Origin: Trichinella spiralis
Lineage: Eukaryota; Nematoda; Enoplea; Trichinellida; Trichinellidae
Length of the DNA stretch: 64,000 nt
Assembly: GCA_000181795.3 (NCBI GenBank)
Contig: CM012953.1
Span: forward strand, 584,267 to 648,266
Direction: 5' to 3'
Shown here: positions 24,370-36,258 of the stretch, piece after piece
Layout: every line of letters begins with the position of its first letter
How positions within the stretch are numbered: the first letter of the stretch is position 1
Position numbers and translations under genes: made by a program
Notes under the pieces: model-generated
Told to the model about the DNA's origin: nothing
Seen by the model: only the letters and a program-made list of their open reading frames with translations
Databases searched by the model: none

Positions 24370-26181
24370 ATGAATACTGCCAACAACCGTATTTTTACTC
24401 TTTTCATATTTAACGGTACAATATCAACTATAGTAGTACTTATTATGTTTTGCTTTATACTGTGCAAGAAGAAGAAAGACATGCTTTCTATGTTGGTCTC
24501 TGGTAAATATATTTGTATCGGAATATAATAATGCATAATTTTTATTTCCATAATAATTCAAAAAATCTTTTTAGCAATTACTGACTTATTTTACAATTAT
24601 ATGAAACTGCATATCAGATTCGTGAATTGTATTTTAGAATAAATTGTAAATACAATTATCATGTAAAATGTGCTTAGCAGAAATTCAAATAATTTCAACA
24701 GCAATGCAACAGTAAAAATAGCATTCTTTAACATGATATGTTAATAGTAATGTTGCTATTTGTAAAATGCTGAAAAAATGTTTTTAAATGCCCATAAATG
24801 ATAAATAATAATTTGCACTTAGTTTTCATAATCAGATGTAACACCAGCTTGCATAACAGAATCATTTTCCCACTAGTTTATTAAATATAATCATTTTATT
24901 TATAAAATTCAGTTTAAAAATAAACTCATGTTGGAATACTGATGTTATAAACTCCGAAAAATTTGTCCCCTATTTGAACACCGAATATTATTATCCATTT
25001 CGATAATTAAACCTGAACAATAATTTTGTTGCTTATACTGCTTAATATTTATTAGTAGTCGATGACATAAGAAAGGATCATAAAAGAGTATAAAAAACGT
25101 GCATAACTTAAATTTAGGAAGATAAAGTAAAATCATTGCTAAATGCACACAATTCAATTAGCATATTTTTGTGCATAACATTAAATGACAGTGCTCATTG
25201 CAACAATTCATCAACTAATATGGAACATTATATATTAAAATACAAAACAGTTATTTTTCATTAAATAAATTTATATTAAACGTTTTAGCTCTGTTGGCAA
25301 CTAATTGTGTTACTTCAATGAGTTTTTGTTTTATTGGAGTCTTCAATGTCGTTCCATTGAATCAGTATGAGGCAAATTTCACAACACCACATTCTTGTCT
25401 ATTTTTAAAACCGTATTACCTGTTGGCACTGACTTCTCTGAAACAATCACCTATGATTTCATTTTGCATAGCAATCGTTCAGGTGCGAAATGCCTGCTCC
25501 ACAAAATGCAGCACAAAAAAGCCTTTATTAAAGACTACAATTCTTCTATGTGGCATCTGTTTGTTGAACATATGCTTAACTGGAACCACTACGTATTACG
25601 GCACAGGTGGCAAAAACTGGCAAAGCAAAGTATCAGAATTTTGTTTATTCATTGACGTGATTTCTCCTGCATTAATTTTATGTGACATTATTATTATATT
25701 ACTATTTAGCACTCTATCACTGTTATTGTACATTTCAACTGTACTAATAATTTGGAGTAGAATTTCCACCTCTCATGTCATTCACGAGATACGATTCATC
25801 AGACAAAAAGTAATTCTACAAAGATTGAAAATATTCATCATTGCTCAGCTATTGAATTCAGGCATTTTTGCACTCTGTACATTCGTTGTGGCTCTATCAT
25901 TATCTAAACCAGTGACAGTGCCATACTTTTGGTGTCTTTTACCCCCTTACAAAGCTGGAACGTCAGTTCTTTATACAAATCAAGTAATTCCTGTCATAAA
26001 ACAGTTTACAGAAATTTATCATAATTTTAAAAAATGGCTTAACAGCTTGCGCAATGCACTTTTTCATTGTTTTCATAAAACTTCTGTTGCCCCAACCTCT
26101 CCAAAGGATTTTTCTATTTTCCCCAGCAATGCTGTTGCTGTCGAAAATTTGAAAATCACTGAAACTGTTGCAAACACGTGA
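24370..26181 (+). CDS. seven-transmembrane receptor-like protein, copy 2 (2 exons)
   Basis: Exons 24370-24502 and 25289-26181 join in phase 1 (CTCTG|GTAAAT and TTTTAG|CT), giving about 341 residues. It is a paralogue of the gene at 1594-3323: same intron place and phase, same helix order, and shared words such as NGTIS, ATNCV, CFIG, NICL, ISTVLII and FIRQK.ILQRLK. Helix 1 is in exon 1, six more in exon 2, with KAGTSVLYTN in the last helix. The extracellular first loop keeps ANFTTP, an N-glycosylation sequon, in both copies. AATAAA at 26190-26195. The 3' flank (about 26385-26480) also resembles that of copy 1 (4117-4200). Function is inferred only from topology, as for copy 1. Confidence 0.7.
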
Positions 26182-26733
26182 AAAGTGTAAATAAATTTTT
26201 TAACACGTTTTAATAAATAAATTTTGAAAATTCACTTTCATTTTCTTTAAATAAATAAATATATTCGTACATACATAGATATCTATACGCGTTTTTTGCA
26301 ATGACATACATATATATACATATATGTGAAATAACTATCATTGTAATTTTAAAATAAAATGAACATTTCTCGCAAATTCTTTCCACATGATAGATATTTT
26401 ATATCAATTAGTTCAGTATCATTCACTTTGAGAAACACAGTTCAAACAGAAGATATTAAAAATGATGCTAATGTTATGCAAAATGTTGCCCAGCATGAAA
26501 CATATTAATTAAAATGTGTATGATTAAAAAGTAACTTAATGTTAATATTGACATTATTAATACATAATTTCAGTTCATAAATGATGAATGCATAGTTGAT
26601 TTCTTTTTTCAGCTTCAAGCAATTTTAATTACTTGAGATGAACTAACACAATTATAAATTTATTATAGATTTCATAAGTTAAGATATTAAATTCGTTACG
26701 GTGGCATAACAAATTGCTCAAAAATGATTTCAG

Positions 26734-27387
26734 AGAAACTGCTGTCCCATTTGAAAGTTCAGCCAATGTTCCCTCAATTGAGGAAGGTATGTAAAACAAT
26801 TCTTAAATATTAATTTTATCTACTTGTTTTCAGAGAAAACAGAACAAAAGTCAGATAACATATGTAAACAAAGAGCATTGAATTTAACAGGTAAGGTATT
26901 AGATTAATTTCATCTTCTTCGTTAATCAATTTTTTGCAAGAATTATTAAAATAATTTAAATAAAATATTCAACAGAAAATATAAATGGCAGAGTTTCGTT
27001 CAAAATTAATTACTGTACAATAAATTTAAGGAAAAACAAGTTTAGATCAATTCAATGATGAATTGAAAAAAGTTGGTAGTCAAAGTTATGTTGATGATGC
27101 TTTTTCGCGTATAATTGGCAAACAACAGACATTTTTCATCGGATGATGTAGAAGTGCTTGCATTGCCAAAGTTAACAATGAAGAATTGAAATTGTATATG
27201 CGGTTTAGATTTGGATCAGAAAAAGGCTATTCAATCGGCTTTGCCATGTGCGTGGAACATTTTGCATTCTCTGAAAGATGACAAACAGTTTGACGATTAT
27301 TTGAAAATTGCACAACTTAGCAAAAGCATTGATACTGCCTCAGTTGAAAATTTTGTCATTGTATCTAAAAGAAAAACTAATGGATAA
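26734..27387 (+). pseudogene. broken multi-exon coding remnant, family unknown
   Basis: Two exon-like blocks have good borders and compatible phases: 26734-26786 (CAG before, GTATGT after) and 26834-26890 (CAG before, GTAAGG after). A third starts at 27046 after TTTAG. Read in one frame they give an acidic then basic stretch ending SYVDDAFSRIIGKQQT. The frame then stops, and a shifted frame runs to 27387 through SSDDVEVLALPKLT, an internal stop, and DLDQKKAIQSALPCAWNI. The composition looks coding rather than random, but I recognise no family. It may be a decayed gene, or a real gene with an exon boundary I have misplaced. Confidence 0.35.
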
Positions 27388-27746
27388 TACGTTCATTTAT
27401 ATTATACTGTTTATGCTTATTCTTCTTCTTATTATTATGTAATGATGGAATACTTATATAATAAAAATATTTGTTATCCTCTATTTTAGAAATGATAGAA
27501 AAATAACTTGACGACGACAACAACAATAATAATAATTGAAAAATATCAGAATATATGCAAACAACTACTAATAAATAAAGCAAATCAAACCATATTTTTT
27601 GAATAAACGCTACGGATTAATTACATCACTGGTAAACCCAAATTGTGCAATTCTTTGAAAAAATAACTACATGAATAATTAAGTGGTATTAAATTACTAA
27701 TTTAAAATAAATGAGTATTTGAACGAAAACAAACTTTATAAAGAAA

Positions 27747-27749
<3 letters not shown>

Positions 27750-27788
<39 letters not shown>
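27750..27788. repeat. (TA)n microsatellite
   Basis: About 19 TA units, uninterrupted. Confidence 0.9.
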
Positions 27789-27791
<3 letters not shown>

Positions 27792-28046
27792 TTTATCATC
27801 GGTATTTAGTATAATTACTATTTTATTATGGTGTGTTGATTAATGAGGAAAAAGGAAAACAAATCACGAAAATCATATTTAATGCTTAGCAATGCAACCG
27901 GGCGTCAAGGTCAACCGCACTTTAAATAATAATAATAATAATACGAGCTGATGTAGCATGTCTTGTGTGCTTGTTCTATTTCTTCACCTACTTTTTCACA
28001 TAATTCTGATAATTAATTAATTAATTAATTAATTTCTTTTTCCTTC

Positions 28047-28058
28047 TTTCCCGCGAAA
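28047..28058. promoter_or_regulatory. E2F-type site, TTTCCCGCGAAA
   Basis: A full match to the symmetric E2F consensus in an AT-rich stretch 1.9 kb upstream of the cyclin A start. Whether it acts on cyclin A is inference; the transcription start is unknown. Confidence 0.3.
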
Positions 28059-28604
28059 TGAAAAATACAAGTATTGTATATATTTTTTTGATTAAAGCGT
28101 TATTTTAAAATTGAACATTTGAAATTTTTGCACTGCTTTGAGAGACAAACAGAAATTGACTAAAAATCCCGAGAACCAACTTTGACTACTTCGCTCAAGC
28201 GCTTTTAAACAATTTGCCTTGTTTAACAGAGGTCACGCTATCATTAGTTGATTAAGAAAATTTGCCATTTCTATGCAACTTCTTTTATTCCTATTTTATT
28301 ATTTTCATTTCTTCATATTTTTCAATTTAAATGTGAATACCATTTTATAAAACAATACAAAAATAATATTTCCGATGTATATAAATAAATAAATATTAAA
28401 TATATAACTTGTTGTCAAATTTTCCTTTTTCTTTACTGATGTGATTTTATGAAAATAATCCATTTTTCAAACAGTGAAGATATACAAAGAAAAAATATCA
28501 TTTTAAATTAAACATCTCTGTTTTGTTCAAAATAATCAAAATTCTAATAAATGAATTTTAAATAAAATGTGAAAATTTAAAGTCCCAAATTTAAAATACT
28601 ATTC

Positions 28605-28680
28605 ATTGGTGCGGGACAAGTTTTACCGCCTATTTGCATTTGCAAAAGAATCGATTCGATTGGTCGCCTCCTTTGATTGG
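28605..28680. promoter_or_regulatory. cluster of three inverted CCAAT boxes with an octamer
   Basis: ATTGG occurs at 28605-28609, 28659-28663 and 28676-28680, with an ATTTGCAT octamer-like motif near 28632. Spaced inverted CCAAT boxes are typical of NF-Y-driven cell-cycle promoters in animals. It lies 1.3 kb before the cyclin A ATG, so a 5' UTR intron would be needed for it to be the core promoter. Confidence 0.3.
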
Positions 28681-29446
28681 CTCTGAAGGTGTTCGTCTGC
28701 AGTTGGACATTTTTTGCCCACATCAACGCACTGATGACCTTTTATTTTTCAAAATTACAATTTAAAAAATTAACATTCTTTTTTTTCAATTAATCATTTC
28801 ACACACTTTTTGTAATACGCAGCATTCGGCTTGAGAAGTTTTTCAACAGAAGAAACATTTTAACAAAATTTAAACAATTTTTTCACTCAATGCACTTTTA
28901 GACCCAAAATAAACAATTGACTTTACTGTTTTATTAATTAAATTCATTGTTTATTAATTTTTCTCAAAAATTGCTGTAGTTCATTTTTAAAAATATTTAT
29001 TCAAAAATTTATTTCTTTAACACTGAAATGCTTTTTTCGCTTGGAGAAAAATTATTCAAATATTTTGAATGAGATGGCGATTATAAATCAGATTTTAAAT
29101 TCAAAAATGTCGCTGTTGAAAAAAGAATATATAAACAAGCATTCATAGTTTTTTGTTTCAAAAAATAATAACTTCGTTTATATTAAAAAAATTGTAGTTC
29201 AGTTTTAAGGCTAATATATAAAATCGATTAATAATTTTAAATAAAATTTAATACTGACAAATAAAAACGTCAGGTGAGAAATTTATAGTTGTTTCTAATG
29301 GGAATAAATTCAAAATTTGAAAAAATATAGAAATTTATTACGAAATAAAAAATTGCAAAATGATCACTCATTTGATTTTTATTTCTTGCATTTTTCACAT
29401 TGCTTTTCCGGTAGAGAGTTCAAATTTGAATTCACTACAGCTCACA

Positions 29447-29456
29447 GGCGGGAAAA
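29447..29456. promoter_or_regulatory. E2F-type site, GGCGGGAAAA
   Basis: Consensus-like E2F motif 532 bases upstream of the cyclin A start codon, in otherwise strongly AT-rich DNA. Motif only; no functional evidence. Confidence 0.3.
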
Positions 29457-29987
29457 GGCTGATTGATCTATATTCAAATTTATAAAATTGTATCACACTT
29501 GTAATATTTTATAAAAAATATTCAATGCAAATTTATTGCTCGAAGCATGGAAATAAGGTAAATTATATTATAAATTTTTAAAATTTTACTACGGTTTGGA
29601 CATTGTTGCTTGAAATAGTAATACATAAAATTAAAACATTTTCAATTTACATTTATTTAAAAAAATAAAATTGAAATTCAAAAAAAAGAATTGTTTCAGT
29701 GAGTAATTTATTTTTTTGACAAAGCATGCATTATTAACTGAACATGAATTCATTTTCATTTTGAATCGTATTTTAATTAAAAAAATTGTTGTTTTATTTA
29801 AATTCTATTCTTGGAATATTCGATAAATTTTCAGATGGAACAGTTCTGCTGGTAAAGAAAAATTATATATTTACAATTCATTTTGAAATTCAAATAAAAG
29901 AATGATTTTCAGGTATAAATAGGTCATTGACAGAGCTTGCCAAACAGTTTACTGTAATTTCGTTGTTGGCGCCGTTTTGTGTTCACA

Positions 29988-32900
29988 ATGGCTTCCCAGG
30001 CAGCGGTATCAACTACCGACCTAAACAACAAAGATGATTCTCTGGCCGAGCGCCCCAAGTTACAGGTCAGAAACACAAATGTGGCTTCGCTGAACGGTCC
30101 TTTGCGGGAAAACAAGAAACGAAAAGCGCTGCACACTATGAACGAAAACGCCATCCATCTTCAACCTCCTGACAACTGGCTGCGTTATGGATCAGACAAC
30201 GCCTACGTCCTGGACACGGTAAGCATCAACATGTTGATTACTGAACATTCATTTTTTTTAATTTACATTGAACATTTCAACACGTACATTCTCAAACGTC
30301 ATTTTTGAATAATTTAGGATCATTTTTAAATTTTTGAATAATACAAAAGCAACTCCATTTTGAATAATATTAAAAATTTCCCATCTGAAATAATAATATC
30401 TGTAATATTTTTATTCCAGCTGTATCAGCAGTGTTCTAATTAAAATTTACATAAAAATTAAACAGACGTTTGAAAGTGTTTGTTCTGTTCTAGCCCACAC
30501 CGCCGAAAGCATCCCGAAGCCAGTATGTGCAGACATTGAATAACAAAACTTCATCAGTATTCCACTGGCAAAGTGATGACACTGCATCATCGTTCTGCAT
30601 TCTAGAAGCTTCATCCACCACTGTATGATCGAATGAATAATAATTTTAAAGTTTAACCCCTGTGTATGCCCTGTAGGATATTGAATCAAGCGAATCAGAA
30701 GTTGGAAAGTTACGCTACGCGAGCGAATTTTCATCCCATCTAAACGATTCCAACTCTGAATCGTTGATCAATTGTCGAGATGCACTCGGTGCATTTAATT
30801 TGGATGAATCTTCATTTGGTAAGCTGATTTGTCTGTCGTGAACTTTTTCTTTCATCAAGCGTTGTTTTCCTCATTCTGAAAATGCTTGCCCCTTGCCTCC
30901 CGCCAAATTATATGTTGACTAACCTTGACCAGCGGCCCGCAATGCGGTGTCACGTTTCTTTTTTCACTGTGTAAAAAAAAGGTGAAGCAGAAAGAGAGAG
31001 AGAGAGAGAGATAGAAACACAAGGGTGACCCAGAGTAATGAGAATCTTTGGCACTGATCCACGTAACTATAGGTCATCGTGCCAATGCTTTTAACGAACA
31101 AACACAGGCCAAGTGGTGACCGGGTGTCCAGGTCGGCTTACATGGATAACAAAGACCAATTTGTGTAAGACTAGCGTAATTGTATAATTTGTTAGCACAC
31201 CTTCTTCGATTTGTCATTCTGAATTTCCCTTTCCCATTATAAATTGGTATTGCAATGACATGAACAAGACAAGCGAAAACTCCAAATAGAATATCCGTCT
31301 TTTAAAAATAACAATCACGCCAAGAATATTAGTTGCAGTTATCAGTAATTTGAAGACCTCATAAATTCCAGATTTACACAAATTCGAAAATTATTAAGCA
31401 AGATTAATTTCGATAAGGTCATCTGATGACTGGTCAGTCCCAATCGGGGACCATAAACGGTCGACATATTTCAAATGACTTTTCAAAGTAACCGCCAGCT
31501 GCATTTCATTTCCCTTAAAGACATTTGATGATTATTAAATGACTCGTACTGGTGTAATAAATTCCCTCAGGCTTCACTGGTGTCAGTTAGTAAAAATCCC
31601 AAATGTCCTTTTTTTAATGAGAATCAATTTAAATGTTCACCTTGAAAAAAATGTAAATCATCACTTCACAAATAGAGTTCTGAGGCAATAGTCAATGACA
31701 TGCTTCGGGAAATTTAGCCGATTTGAGATGATAAATACGAAGAAAAGCTGCTTGCGTGACCTTTACGCTTCAAGGAAATGTCATTTAAACCACTTGAGTA
31801 CACGGAAATGCTTGTTCAACTGTGACCACTTAAATTCTTCAAAATGTACAATTCGTCTCACTTTTCAAAAACAAAAAACTACCTTCTCCCGTGTTGTTTT
31901 TTTTTATAAATAATTTTTTTTATTCTACATTAAGCTGAATCCGATACGCAAAAATGGAGTTCGGGCAGTTCGACAGAGGCAAACAATTCCAACGCATTTT
32001 CGATGACCACAGTGGACTCTTGCGCCGCCGAGAAGCCCAACGACGAGAACAGAACACCACCACCACCACCACCACCACCATCAAAACCTGCGCATTTCTA
32101 TTCACACTCCGATCACGGATGTTATTCTGCCTGTGCGGTCTGTTCAAATACATATGACGATTTCACTCACAATTATTATAAAAAAATAGAGGTAAACAAA
32201 TAAATAATACAAGCTAGATAACAGTTATTAAAATGTTTTATTTTTTTTTCAGATGAAATATCACCCTGATGATTATATGAAAAAGCAGGCTTCAATACAG
32301 CCGGGCATGCGTTCAATTCTCGTAGACTGGCTAATTGATGTTTCAAGTGAATTTAATTTGGATGAGCAGACGTTGCAGTTGGGCATATCCTTGACGGATC
32401 GTTTTCTATCCAAAATGGGATGCAACAAGAGCAAATTGCAATTAGTAGGCACGACCGCCCTGATGATCGCTTCGTATGGCCAATTGAATTTGAAAAAGTT
32501 ATACCAAATTATGTTTTAAAATATATGTTTTTTTCCATTTTCCAGAAAATATGAGGAAATTTTCCCACCAAAACCGGTTGAATTCATTCAAATGACTGAT
32601 GACAGTTACACGTTACAGCAAGCAATTCGACTGGAAAGAATTATGCTCAAAACTTGTGACTTTATGGTGAACGTACCGACGATACACACATTCCTTTCGC
32701 AGTACTTGTGCAAATTGGAGGCAAACACATCAACGCGGTGTTTAGCTTTGGTAAATGATTATTCAAAAAGAAAAAAAAATAATGTTTTTTACCGTCTTTC
32801 GATTGTATGCTTCTTTCTTTTCAGTACCTCAGTAATTTGGCTTTGATGGAATACAAATGTGTTCAGTATATGCCTAGTGAATTGGCTGCTGCATCTGCTG

Positions 32901-33170
32901 CACTTTCTTTCAAAATGTCCGGCGACAGCAGTATCGTAAGAAACACGATTTCATTTCATCAACAATTAATTAACTAATCACACTGTTCATGTTGGCAGGG
33001 CAAACGATTGGAAGCATGCAGTGGATACAACATGACAACGTTGAAACCAATCATGCGCTTATTACTGGTGCTGTATTCAAATGCTGCTTGGGGTGAACTT
33101 AAGGCGGCGAAAAATAAATATGAACAAAACTGTAAGTTTTTGATTGGATCTTTGTGAAATTTATATTTAT

Positions 33171-33211
<41 letters not shown>

Positions 33212-33242
33212 CTTTTCAGCCTCCACCATCACATATTCATGA
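29988..33242 (+). CDS. cya-1: cyclin A (9 exons)
   Basis: Exons 29988-30218, 30494-30622, 30677-30818, 31935-32191, 32253-32473, 32546-32750, 32825-32935, 32999-33131, 33220-33242; phases agree throughout, 483 residues. The N-terminal part is disordered and carries a destruction-box-like RKALHTMNEN (residues 45-54) and a Pro run encoded by a CCA repeat in exon 4. The first cyclin box starts YHPDDYMKKQ, with MRSIL (the MRAIL hydrophobic patch), ILVDWLIDV, ASKYEEIFPP holding the CDK-contact lysine, and MTDDSYT. The second box includes YLSNLALMEY, LPSELAAASAAL-like MPSELAAASAAL, and CSGYNMTTLKPIM. The ASK/YEE junction depends on the GTATGG donor at 32474; reading through instead would end the protein early. 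It partners CDK2/CDK1 in S phase and G2 and is a known Cdh1 substrate. AATAAA at 33503-33508. Confidence 0.93.
31041..31092 (+). ncRNA. hairpin in cyclin A intron 3, miRNA-like (tentative)
   Basis: TTGGCAC (31048 on) pairs with GTGCCAA (to about 31085). The stem extends inward through TGATC/GGTCA after a small bulge and outward through AGAAT/GCTTTT with mismatches. The 5' arm begins TTTGGCACTG, which resembles the seed of the miR-96/183/263 group. The loop is short and no conservation or expression could be checked. Confidence 0.25.
33174..33207. repeat. (AT)n microsatellite in the last intron of cyclin A
   Basis: Seventeen AT units directly upstream of the final 3' splice site (TTTTCAG at 33213-33219). 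Confidence 0.9.
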
Positions 33243-35163
33243 TGGGAAAGAATTCGATACAAAAGCTGTCTGTCTGCTGTCGCGTTGGTTGGTTTTTCAA
33301 CAACAATATACCATTTTTGCACTGCCGCTCACTCACTCACTCACTGCCTTGAGTAACTTTCTCATGCGAATTTATGCTGTTCTTTTTAATTTTAGGCAAC
33401 GATTGTGATTTTAACCTGGTAGATTATCAAAATTTGTGCAGTTTTATCATTTTCTTGCACAAATTTTAAATGTTACTGTTAAATGTAAAGACTCAGTTGA
33501 CGAATAAAATTGTTTAAAGCATATTTTACGCGAAACAGGTATGAAAAGCAAAATCAATTAGTTAAAGAAACGTCAACCAACATAATATAATCTTCGTCAC
33601 TTACCGGCTAAGCAGCGAACGTACTTTACAACAGAATTGTTATTTTGTAGGAAAATTTATCTTCTCGAATTCTTTACATTCCATTCTATCAACGATATCT
33701 AAACACAGAAAATTTCACACTTACGTAACTAAAAATAGATTTTAAAATTTTATGTATAAGGAATCCTTGGTTTGAAACTTTCACATACAAACAGCTGATA
33801 ATGTGAAAAAAGTTACAACAACAAAATACTCAAGATTTAAACAACAACAATTTTATTTATTGAACATCATCAATTAGCGAAAATTACTCAGAAAGTATTA
33901 TAGCATTTTCTTAAAAAAAATAAAACAAAATTCAATTAGAAAACCTTTAGTTTGCTGAACACCACCGAATACTGTGAAGTATCAGGAAAACTGATGGCTT
34001 CGTTTCAACTGCTATAACGAAAATATTTTTCAAAATTCAAATTCTTTTTTTTAATTATGAGAAAATATCAATACGTTACTGCACTACCACCAAACGCTCC
34101 ATAGAATTTTTAATTAAAAGTGTACTGTAGTTTTGCAGTAATGCTAAATAAAAATGAAAATTGAGTACAAATTTGGAAAAATTAAAATTGTGATGTAATT
34201 AATAATAAAATTGCGATTTATCATGCTTTCTTTAAATTAAACATAATATTTCTTATTTTATAGCTGTTGGAACTTTGAAACTGTATGCAATTGATGAGTA
34301 TATTTTTTTCATTATCATCTTGCTTCGAACAAATTAACAAATGGAGATGGCTATAATTTGGACAGAAAAACTGTCCGTGGTTTTCTTACATGTTAAATAT
34401 GCTTTTACAAAATTGCTATTTTCATAAATTTCAAATTTGTAAGCACTGTCGACTGTATATTTCCGTTTTGAATATAATTAAATCCAGTGTAATGTATTCT
34501 CAAACTGAAAAAATTATTCATATGCTTTTTTTATTATGGTTCAGTAGAATTAGAACCAAGCCAGTTCAGTTCAACTGAACTATCGGCAGAATTATCGAAA
34601 CTATTTTGTGTTTTTCCTTACAAAAATTAATGTGCATTTCCTCTTCTTTCATTTACATTCCTTTTTTAAACAAAATTCGAAAATTACATGAAAACTTTTA
34701 AAACAAATTTAGCTGCATTTCATTTTTTGTTAATAACGTTTTCCAGAAGTAAACAGAATATTTAAGAAATAAAATTATCCACTATTGAAATTCATATATG
34801 ATAAATTGCATGTACCTTTAAGATCTGTATCTATTGTACTTACATTTTTATTACTGTACCTTCTTAATCAGGTTAAAGTATCATTTGTTTTTTTAATTTT
34901 CATTGCTTAATTCCAGTTAAAAATGATTGTATGTATTTACAATAGAGTTTTTATATCTTCATTTCAACAATTTTGAAATTTTTAGAGTTTCTGTGATTGC
35001 GTGTAGTTTTGAACAGTATATTCTATTCTGAAATGTTTTTAAAGTGAAATTAAAATTGTGTGTTAAATATATTTTTAGTTCAATTTTAGAAATTCATTGG
35101 AAAGTGGAGAATTAACATGCGAAGTGTTTAGAACTATTGTTATTTAGTTCAAATTGATTAAAG
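33243..35163. other. intergenic, nothing supported beyond a poly(A) signal
   Basis: AATAAA at 33503-33508 belongs to cyclin A. The remainder to 35163 is AT-rich, with no exon, RNA or repeat that I can support. Confidence 0.5.
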
Positions 35164-35996
35164 ATGACTGAATTTTCCTTGTCGTCTAAAGCGACTTGTT
35201 TAATGATTCTGCACGCTGCAAAATACCCACATTGTTGCGTTAGTGGCATTCTGCTTGGTAAAAAGGATAAAAATGACCAAGTGGTTAATGTTGTTACTGT
35301 TATTCCGCTTTTTCATCGATGGCATCAGCTATCTGCAATGGCAGAAGTTGCCTTGATGCAAGTAATGAGCAGTTGCATTAAAACAGTTGAATTATGTTAA
35401 ATTACAATTGAAACAAATTTTAAGATTAATATGATGATCAACGAATCACAACAGCAAATTGTTGGATATTATCAAGCAAACGAGTTGCTAAACGATGATT
35501 CGTAAATTTTCATTTATTGCTCTTTTGTGTTGATTGGTGATTTTTGTTTTGCTTTTAGTCTCGATGCCAGTGCCTTAAGATTTGGAGAAAAAATCCTCTC
35601 CTACTTCAATGATGCCGTTGTTGTTTTGGTAAAATGATTTTTAAAAAATTCAAATCTTTTTAATTAAAAATAAAAATACATTTTTAGTTGAAAAACAGCA
35701 GTTTGTTGAATTTTTCTAATGCAGGTTGTTTTAAAGCCTTCTCTTGGAATGGTAACAGTTGGAAAGTGAAAAGCCCTACGCAGTATGATATGCTTTTTTT
35801 AATTTTTCAAAGAATTTCGTCAGATTTATTTTTATTTAGATTTTACTTTGACAAAGTTTCCAAAATCCAAAGAGTCGTGGAAGCTTGTTTCGAAGCGAAA
35901 CTTTATCGAACTTTGTGTGATTTCGATGATCACTTGGAGAATGTCGAATTCGATTTTACGAATTCAGAAATTGGTGATATGATTGATTCGATGTAA
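35164..35996 (+). CDS. emc-8: ER membrane protein complex subunit 8/9 (5 exons)
   Basis: Exons 35164-35361, 35425-35501, 35559-35628, 35688-35782, 35840-35996; phases agree, 198 residues against about 200-210 in the family. EMC8/9 is an MPN-fold subunit on the cytosolic face of the EMC, which inserts tail-anchored and multipass membrane proteins into the ER. Diagnostic stretches: LHAAKYPHCCVSGILLGKK, VVTVIPLFHRWHQLSAMAEVAL, IVGYYQANE, FGEKILSYFNDAVVVL, a Trp-rich SWNGNSWKV block, and the closing LYRTLCDFDDHLENVEFDF. As in other EMC8/9 proteins the JAMM metalloprotease residues are not evident. The first ATG is the family start. Introns are 57-63 bases. Confidence 0.93.
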
Positions 35997-36230
35997 CATA
36001 TTTTATTATTAATTTAACGATGTTATTTATTTGGCAAAACAAGGCATAAGAAAATAAAAATTAATACATAGTTTGTTCGTGAAAATCCTAAGTTTGGCTT
36101 ACCGTATCATTGCCTACTGCAATAAACATTGACTGAAAATTCTTTTAACTTTCCATAAAAATCATAATATAATTAATGTTTAATATTGTGTTAATCTGTA
36201 TATATTTTTCCACATTTGAAACTTGTTTTA

Positions 36231-36258
36231 TACATATACATATACATATACATATACA
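36231..36258. repeat. (TATACA)n repeat
   Basis: More than four hexamer units in the intergenic region after EMC8/9. Confidence 0.8.

Noticed and set aside
32259-32519. Cyclin A exon 5 read through to a stop at 32519
   Set aside because: The GTATGG donor at 32474 joined to 32546 restores the invariant ASKYEE sequence of the cyclin box.
15077-33242. Cdh1 and cyclin A as a functional gene cluster
   Set aside because: Cyclin A is a known Cdh1 substrate, but they are 13 kb apart with unrelated genes between them; chance neighbourhood is the simpler reading.
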